DNA of 33,236 nt from Nitrincola sp. A-D6 (GTDB lineage Bacteria > Pseudomonadota > Gammaproteobacteria > Pseudomonadales > Balneatricaceae). Every line of letters starts with the position of its first letter. The stretch's first letter is position 1. The stretch spans positions 1 to 33,236 of the forward strand of contig NZ_JRLB01000003.1 in NCBI RefSeq assembly GCF_000764495.1. The letters run 5' to 3'. Below are positions 28,999-33,236 of the stretch, piece by piece. A program made the position numbers and the translations under genes. Under the pieces are notes generated by a model. The model ran no database searches, had not been told where the DNA came from, and worked only from the letters and a program-made list of their open reading frames with translations.

Positions 28999-29607
28999 AT
29001 GGAACAATATATCAGTCTTGCTATTCGGGCCATATTTGTTGAAAACATGGCATTGGCTTTCTTTCTGGGTATGTGTACTTTTCTGGCTATTTCCAAAAAG
29101 GTACAGACGGCTCTGGGCTTAGGTATCGCGGTGGTAGTGGTATTGGTTATCACTACACCCATCAACAACCTGATCTACAATTATCTCCTGCGTGAAGGCG
29201 CCTTGAGCTGGGCAGGTTATCCCGATGTCGACCTGAGTTTTCTGGGTTTTATCTCTTATATCGGTATCATCGCGGCGGTGGTGCAGATACTGGAGATGTT
29301 CCTGGATAAATATGTGCCGGTTCTATACAACGCACTGGGTGTTTTCCTGCCGCTGATTACAGTGAACTGTGCCATTTTGGGTGCTGCGCTGTTTATGGTT
29401 GAACGTGACTATACTTTTGGCGAAAGCATTGTTTATGGTGCAGGCGCAGGTATTGGTTGGGCTCTGGCGATTACAGCGCTTGCCGGTATTCGTGAAAAGC
29501 TTAAGTATAGTGATGTACCAGCCGGTCTGCGTGGTCTGGGTATCACTTTCATTATTGTGGGGTTGATGTCTCTTGGCTTTATGTCGTTCTCCGGCGTATC
29601 GCTTTAA
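28999..29607 (+). CDS. nqrE: Na+-NQR subunit E
   Basis: This 202-residue membrane subunit is homologous to NqrD and inserted in the opposite topology. The iron-binding cysteines are C26 ([12 protein letters not shown]) and C124 ([13 protein letters not shown]). Start [20 protein letters not shown] is the standard family N-terminus. It runs on from nqrD, and a 36-bp gap leads to nqrF. With NqrD it forms the sodium- and electron-conducting core around the iron centre supplied through NqrM. Confidence 0.97.
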   Translation: MEQYISLAIRAIFVENMALAFFLGMCTFLAISKKVQTALGLGIAVVVVLVITTPINNLIYNYLLREGALSWAGYPDVDLSFLGFISYIGIIAAVVQILEMFLDKYVPVLYNALGVFLPLITVNCAILGAALFMVERDYTFGESIVYGAGAGIGWALAITALAGIREKLKYSDVPAGLRGLGITFIIVGLMSLGFMSFSGVSL

Positions 29608-29643
29608 TCCACTGGGACAACAATAGAAGGGTGGAATAAGCTG

Positions 29644-30870
29644 ATGAATGCAGAAATTATTCTGGGTGTGGTTATGTTTACGGCGTTGGTGTTGGCAATG
29701 GTTGCCATCATTCTGGCCGCACGCTCAAAACTGGTGAGTACCGGTAACGTCACTATAGAAATCAATGGCGATCCGGACAAAACAATTACCGTGCCAGCCG
29801 GTGGAAAGCTGTTGAATGCCTTGTCTGATCAAGGCGTGTTCCTGGCATCGGCCTGTGGTGGCGGTGGTACCTGCGCACAGTGTAAATGTGAAGTCCATGA
29901 AGGTGGTGGCGCTATGCTGCCAACCGAGGAGTCGCACTTTACTCTGCGCGAAGCCAAAGAAGGCTGGAGGCTTTCTTGTCAGGTGCCGGTTAAGCAAAAC
30001 ATGAAAATAGAGGTCGAGGACGATGTCTTCGGTGTCAAAAAATGGACTTGTACCGTTGACTCTAACCCCAACCTGGCAACTTTTATTAAAGAGTTGACGC
30101 TGCGCTTACCCGAAGGTGAAAACGTTGATTTCCGGGCTGGTGGTTATGTGCAGTTGGAATGTCCACCACACGTAGTGAACTACAAGGACTTTGATATTGA
30201 AGAAGAATATCGGGGTGATTGGGATAAGTTCGATATGTGGCGGTATGTCTCTAAAGTGACTGAACCGACAATACGTGCTTATTCTATGGCGAACTACCCG
30301 GAAGAGCGTGGTGTGGTGAAATTCAATATTCGTATTGCGTCTCCACCACCGGGAACTGATTTGCCACCAGGGATTATGTCGTCCTACGTGTTTGCGTTGA
30401 AGCCTGGCGATACTATTGATGTTTACGGTCCCTTTGGTGAGTTTTTTGCCAAGGACACCGAGAATGAAATGGTGTTTGTAGGTGGTGGTGCCGGTATGGC
30501 ACCGATGCGTTCACATATCTTCGATCAGTTGTTGCGCTTGCAGTCCAAACGCAAGATAACCTTCTGGTATGGTGCGCGTTCATTACGTGAAGCTTTTTAT
30601 GTCGAAGAGTTTGATAAGCTGGCAGCAGAAAATCCCAATTTCACCTGGCACTTAGCGTTATCTGATCCATTGCCGGAAGATAACTGGGAAGGCCCGACTG
30701 GCTTTATTCACAATGTACTCTATGAAAACTATCTGAAAGAGCATGAAGCTCCGGAAGACTGTGAGTACTACATGTGTGGACCACCAATGATGAACTCGGC
30801 TGTTATTAAGTTGCTTGAAGATCTGGGTGTGGAGCCAGAAAATATCCTTCTGGATGATTTCGGCGGCTGA
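29644..30870 (+). CDS. nqrF: Na+-NQR subunit F, NADH dehydrogenase entry subunit
   Basis: NqrF takes electrons from NADH through FAD and a [2Fe-2S] cluster. The product is 408 residues. An N-terminal membrane helix (about 4-26) is followed by the ferredoxin domain, whose ligands are C71, C77, C80 ([13 protein letters not shown]) and C112 (SCQVP). The FAD-binding signature [11 protein letters not shown] and the NADH-binding [13 protein letters not shown] follow, and the protein ends [18 protein letters not shown] then LLDDFGG. All cofactor motifs are present. It is the last gene of the operon and is followed by a strong terminator 28 bp after the stop. Confidence 0.98.
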   Translation: MNAEIILGVVMFTALVLAMVAIILAARSKLVSTGNVTIEINGDPDKTITVPAGGKLLNALSDQGVFLASACGGGGTCAQCKCEVHEGGGAMLPTEESHFTLREAKEGWRLSCQVPVKQNMKIEVEDDVFGVKKWTCTVDSNPNLATFIKELTLRLPEGENVDFRAGGYVQLECPPHVVNYKDFDIEEEYRGDWDKFDMWRYVSKVTEPTIRAYSMANYPEERGVVKFNIRIASPPPGTDLPPGIMSSYVFALKPGDTIDVYGPFGEFFAKDTENEMVFVGGGAGMAPMRSHIFDQLLRLQSKRKITFWYGARSLREAFYVEEFDKLAAENPNFTWHLALSDPLPEDNWEGPTGFIHNVLYENYLKEHEAPEDCEYYMCGPPMMNSAVIKLLEDLGVEPENILLDDFGG

Positions 30871-30898
30871 TCCTAGCCAATGCCCCCCTAAGTTCGTT

Positions 30899-30936
30899 AA
30901 AATGGCTGGAAACGCAAGTTCCGGCCATTTTTTTTT
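30899..30936 (+). terminator. Rho-independent terminator after nqrF
   Basis: AAAATGGC (30899-30906) pairs with GCCATTTT, extended by GGAA/TTCC inside and a loop of about seven bases, then nine T at 30928-30936. It lies where apbE stands in many nqr loci, and should end the nqrA-F transcript before nqrM. Confidence 0.9.
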
Positions 30937-30992
30937 AGCTAACCTGACTCTATTCAGTTTGCTAATGGCCTGTTTAGTCTTTGGAGACTGTT

Positions 30993-31244
30993 ATGGAAGT
31001 ATTTTTTATTACATTGGTGATTTTGTTATTACTTACCCTGGGTATGTCAGTAGGCGTGATTATGGGGCGTAAACCGATCGCCGGTTCTTGCGGTGGTATG
31101 AGCTCGCTGGGCATGGAAACAGCTTGCGATATTTGCGGCGGCGATAAAGAAATATGTGATGATGAAGATGAAAAGCAACGCATTATCAATGCCAAAAAGC
31201 AGGGCAATGCTGATCTTGCCTATGAGGTTAATTCTAAAGGCTAA
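30993..31244 (+). CDS. nqrM: Na+-NQR maturation protein NqrM
   Basis: This small protein (83 residues, DUF539 family) is required to install the iron centre held by NqrD and NqrE. It has one N-terminal membrane helix (about residues 3-25) and a cytoplasmic part with four cysteines: C33 in GSCGGMSSLG, C45 and C48 in ACDICGG, and C55. I chose ATG 30993 because GGAG precedes it by seven bases; a TTG at 30981 is in frame but has no such signal. The reading frame ends inside a 13-bp tandem duplication, so the C-terminus may be shortened. It follows the nqrF terminator and needs its own promoter or read-through. Confidence 0.92.
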   Translation: MEVFFITLVILLLLTLGMSVGVIMGRKPIAGSCGGMSSLGMETACDICGGDKEICDDEDEKQRIINAKKQGNADLAYEVNSKG

Positions 31245-31254
31245 TTCTAAAGGT
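31229..31254. repeat. 13-bp tandem duplication at the nqrM stop codon
   Basis: TAATTCTAAAGGC (31229-31241) is followed directly by TAATTCTAAAGGT (31242-31254). The TAA of the second unit, at 31242-31244, is the nqrM stop codon. Because 13 is not a multiple of three, removing one unit would extend the frame by 17 residues to a TGA at about 31306. Confidence 0.85.
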
Positions 31255-31357
31255 GAATTGGCATTAAGGGCCATGCAGGCTAGGCTTGATGGCTACTGTT
31301 ATATCTGAATACTATCAATTCTGTAACGTATTCAACAATCATACAAGGGGATAGTGA

Positions 31358-32758
31358 ATGGCTGAGTATAACTACGATGTCGTAGTCATAGGTTCGGGCC
31401 CGGCAGGTGAAGGCGCTGCCATGAACGCGGCTAAAAAAGGGCTGCGTGTGGCTGTCATTGAGGAGCAGGATACCGTCGGTGGTAACTGTACTCACAAAGG
31501 CACTATCCCATCCAAAGCGTTGCGCCACTCGGTTAAGCAGATTATTGAGTTCAATACCAACCCGATGTTTCGTGATATAGGTGAGCCGCGTTGGTTCTCC
31601 TTTCCCAAAGTGTTGCGACGTGCTGAAAAAGTAATCTCTAATCAGGTGATGTTGCGTACAAACTTCTATGCCCGTAACCGTATCGATGTTTTTTTTGGTT
31701 TCGCCACTTTTGTTGATAAAGGCCAGTTAAAGGTTAAAAGCACCGGACAGGATGAAGAGATACTGCGGGCAAAAAACTTCATTATTGCCACAGGTTCAAG
31801 CCCCTGGTGTCCGGCTGATGTCGATTTCACACACCCACGCATTTACAACTCTGACTCTATTTTGAAACTGAACCATACGCCGCGTACGATGGTGATTTAT
31901 GGTGCGGGGGTTATTGGTTGTGAGTATGCGTCGATTTTCAGTGGTCTGGGTGTCAAGGTAGATCTGATTGATAACCGTGATCGCTTGCTGTCATTCCTGG
32001 ATGCTGAGATATCCGACTCGCTTAGCTATCACCTGCGTAACAATGCTGTCAAAATTCGTCACAACGAAGATTATCAAAGCATTGTCGGTGATGAACGCGG
32101 CGTGACTGTAGATTTCAAATCAGGCAAGCGTTTACGTGCGGATGCGTTTCTTTGGTGTGCGGGTCGTTCAGGAAATACCAAAGGTCTCGGCCTGGAGGCT
32201 ATTGGCCTGAAGGCAAATAGCCGGGGGCAGATTGAAGTTGATCAACATTATAAAACGGCTTGTGAAGGTGTATATGCCGTTGGTGATGTAATCGGCTGGC
32301 CAAGTCTGGCATCGGCTGCACTGGATCAGGGGCGTGCGGCTTCATCTGATTTGTTGCAAGCGGATGACTTCCGTTACATTAATGATGTACCAACAGGCAT
32401 TTATACCATTCCTGAAATCAGCTCAGTAGGTAAAACAGAAGAAGAGTTGACTCAGGATTGTGTGCCTTATGAGGTCGGTCAGGCCTTCTTCAAGGATACG
32501 GCGCGTGCGCAGATTTCCGGTGAGCCTGTGGGCATGCTGAAAATTCTGTTCCACCGGGAAACCTTTCAGATTTTGGGTATTCACTGCTTCGGCGATCAGG
32601 CCTCAGAGATTATCCATATCGGCCAGGCCATTATGAGTCAGGAAGGTGAAGCGAATACGCTGAAGTATTTCGTCAATACCACCTTTAACTATCCGACCAT
32701 GGCTGAAGCCTACCGTGTGGCCGCGATTGCAGGTATTAATCGCGTCGACAATCTTTGA
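31358..32758 (+). CDS. sthA: Soluble (Si-specific) NAD(P)+ transhydrogenase
   Basis: This 466-residue flavoprotein of the pyridine nucleotide-disulfide reductase family exchanges hydride between NADPH and NAD+. The FAD site is [21 protein letters not shown] (about residues 8-28). The usual redox disulfide is broken: C44 is present in [15 protein letters not shown] but the second position is threonine (T49), as in E. coli SthA. The NAD(P) fold follows in [20 protein letters not shown], then [20 protein letters not shown] for the second FAD contact. The dimerisation domain ends with [22 protein letters not shown] precedes the ATG. Its place after nqrM matches Pseudomonas-type gene order, and it links the NADH used by NQR to the NADPH pool. 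Confidence 0.96.
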   Translation: MAEYNYDVVVIGSGPAGEGAAMNAAKKGLRVAVIEEQDTVGGNCTHKGTIPSKALRHSVKQIIEFNTNPMFRDIGEPRWFSFPKVLRRAEKVISNQVMLRTNFYARNRIDVFFGFATFVDKGQLKVKSTGQDEEILRAKNFIIATGSSPWCPADVDFTHPRIYNSDSILKLNHTPRTMVIYGAGVIGCEYASIFSGLGVKVDLIDNRDRLLSFLDAEISDSLSYHLRNNAVKIRHNEDYQSIVGDERGVTVDFKSGKRLRADAFLWCAGRSGNTKGLGLEAIGLKANSRGQIEVDQHYKTACEGVYAVGDVIGWPSLASAALDQGRAASSDLLQADDFRYINDVPTGIYTIPEISSVGKTEEELTQDCVPYEVGQAFFKDTARAQISGEPVGMLKILFHRETFQILGIHCFGDQASEIIHIGQAIMSQEGEANTLKYFVNTTFNYPTMAEAYRVAAIAGINRVDNL

Positions 32759-32840
32759 TAGCTTGATGAGTAGTCCTGCCAGGTCAGCTTGAAAGACTTG
32801 TTGGTGGGACTTGTCTTTACTCATAACAATTGGTGACCTA

Positions 32841-32947
32841 GGGCTAATGGGATCGGATCTGTCTGACACGCCGTTAACCCATCCCTGGGGGCTCAGCTGC
32901 CGCCGTCCTGGCGGCAGATGGTCAGCCATATCCGATCCCATCAGCCC
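32841..32947. repeat. 107-bp imperfect palindrome, MITE-like or structured RNA
   Basis: The outer arms are GGGCTAATGGGATCGGAT (32841-32858) and ATCCGATCCCATCAGCCC (32930-32947), which pair at 17 of 18 positions. The next ten to twelve bases inwards (GATCTGTCTGAC against GTCAGCCATATC) also mostly pair. Inside are two more stems: CCCATCCCTGGGGG and the GC-rich palindrome at 32897-32917. There is no coding potential. Confidence 0.75.
32897..32917 (+). repeat. GC-rich 21-bp palindrome, copy 1
   Basis: CTGCCGCC and GGCGGCAG flank GTCCT, giving a perfect 8-bp stem. The same sequence occurs in reverse complement at 33100-33120, so this is a dispersed REP-like repeat and not a chance hairpin. Confidence 0.85.
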
Positions 32948-33099
32948 TCTCAAGCTTGGGTGCCAACATTAACGCCGTAAACATCCTCTTTTAAAGTTTG
33001 GTATATACGATAAGCATGCAGTCTTATTCCATGCCGTCGTGCATTTGGATTTGGCACAGGGCTTTGGGCAGGGTAGTGGTATCGTTTTGGTGGGACCGT

Positions 33100-33120
33100 C
33101 TGCCGCCAGGACGGCGGCAG
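33100..33120 (-). repeat. GC-rich 21-bp palindrome, copy 2 (inverted)
   Basis: CTGCCGCC and GGCGGCAG flank AGGAC; this is the exact reverse complement of copy 1. Similarity extends outwards in the same orientation: AGAyGGTC on one side, and GCTC plus an ACACGC motif about 23-25 bases away on the other. The repeat unit is therefore longer than the stem. Confidence 0.82.
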
Positions 33121-33236
33121 TGGAGCGGTCAGGATGACGAAAAGCGTGTATGGACTCCTCCTCTTTTGCAAGCACTTTGTTTGATCGAAGCCAAGGTACG
33201 ACTGCCTACGTGTATCCGGTCTCATTAATGATGCCG

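Larger units (their letters stand above)
32759..33236. other. Non-coding stretch with repeats, no supported gene
   Basis: This 478-bp tail has no frame with recognisable protein similarity. Open frames on both strands of 60-90 codons run through palindromic repeats and lack convincing ribosome-binding sites. Its content is the palindromic element at 32841-32947 and the GC-rich palindrome copies listed separately. A weak AAAGAC/GTCTTT stem shortly after sthA (about 32790-32820) could help transcription end, but it lacks a clear T run. Confidence 0.6.

Noticed and set aside
31358-32758. Identification of sthA as dihydrolipoamide dehydrogenase or glutathione reductase
   Set aside because: The second cysteine of the redox disulfide is threonine, which those enzymes cannot tolerate and which is characteristic of SthA.
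32950-33225. Minus-strand frame of 91 codons at the right edge
   Set aside because: It runs straight through the palindromic repeat, has a low-complexity composition, no ribosome-binding site and no recognisable similarity; a second overlapping frame of similar size exists on the same strand, as expected by chance.

Overview
The window looks like chromosomal DNA of a heterotrophic, respiring gammaproteobacterium, probably marine. The main reason is the right-hand block, mfd - gap (long form) - nqrABCDEF - nqrM - sthA, which follows the gene order I know from Pseudomonas and relatives. An alternative oxidase, a recC-recB-recD operon and a gamma-glutamyl-amine (Puu-like) catabolic pair fit the same group. 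I cannot place the genus.

Layout. (1) 1-5660, plus strand: a catabolic cluster with the end of an MDR-family alcohol dehydrogenase/quinone oxidoreductase, a proline-racemase-superfamily protein lacking both catalytic cysteines, a PuuA-like gamma-glutamyl-amine synthetase and a PuuB-like FAD oxidoreductase, followed by an overlapping glycosyltransferase. (2) 5734-9327: an acylphosphatase, then on the minus strand a bacterial alternative oxidase and a membrane c-di-GMP protein (SBP_bac_3-PAS-GGDEF-EAL). (3) 9391-10208: a Y1/HUH (REP-associated type) transposase bounded by perfect 16-bp inverted ends, sitting 27 bp upstream of recC. (4) 10236-19424: recC-recB-recD with ATGA-type overlaps and seven frameshifts. 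(5) 19430-22912: a bidirectional terminator and mfd on the minus strand. (6) 23109-32758: gap, the six-gene Na+-NQR operon, nqrM and sthA, all intact. (7) 32759-33236: no convincing gene, but a 107-bp imperfect palindrome and two inverted copies of a GC-rich palindrome.

How the genes fit together. The right half is a redox module: NQR oxidises NADH and pumps Na+, NqrM matures its intramembrane iron centre, and SthA balances NAD(H) and NADP(H). AOX in the left half is a second, non-pumping quinol exit. The NQR flavin-attachment enzyme gene apbE, commonly found between nqrF and nqrM, is not there; a strong terminator occupies that gap.

The most striking feature is eleven frameshifts in the first 19.3 kb (MDR 1, racemase-like 1, GGDEF/EAL 2, recC 2, recB 3, recD 2) and none in the last 14 kb. 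Ten of them are net losses of one base, most beside short runs of G, C or T. The reading frames on either side still encode well-conserved protein. This fits either indel-type sequencing or assembly error or very recent inactivation; sequence alone cannot decide. The best candidate for undescribed biology is the left-hand amine/imino-acid cluster built around the cysteine-less racemase homologue.
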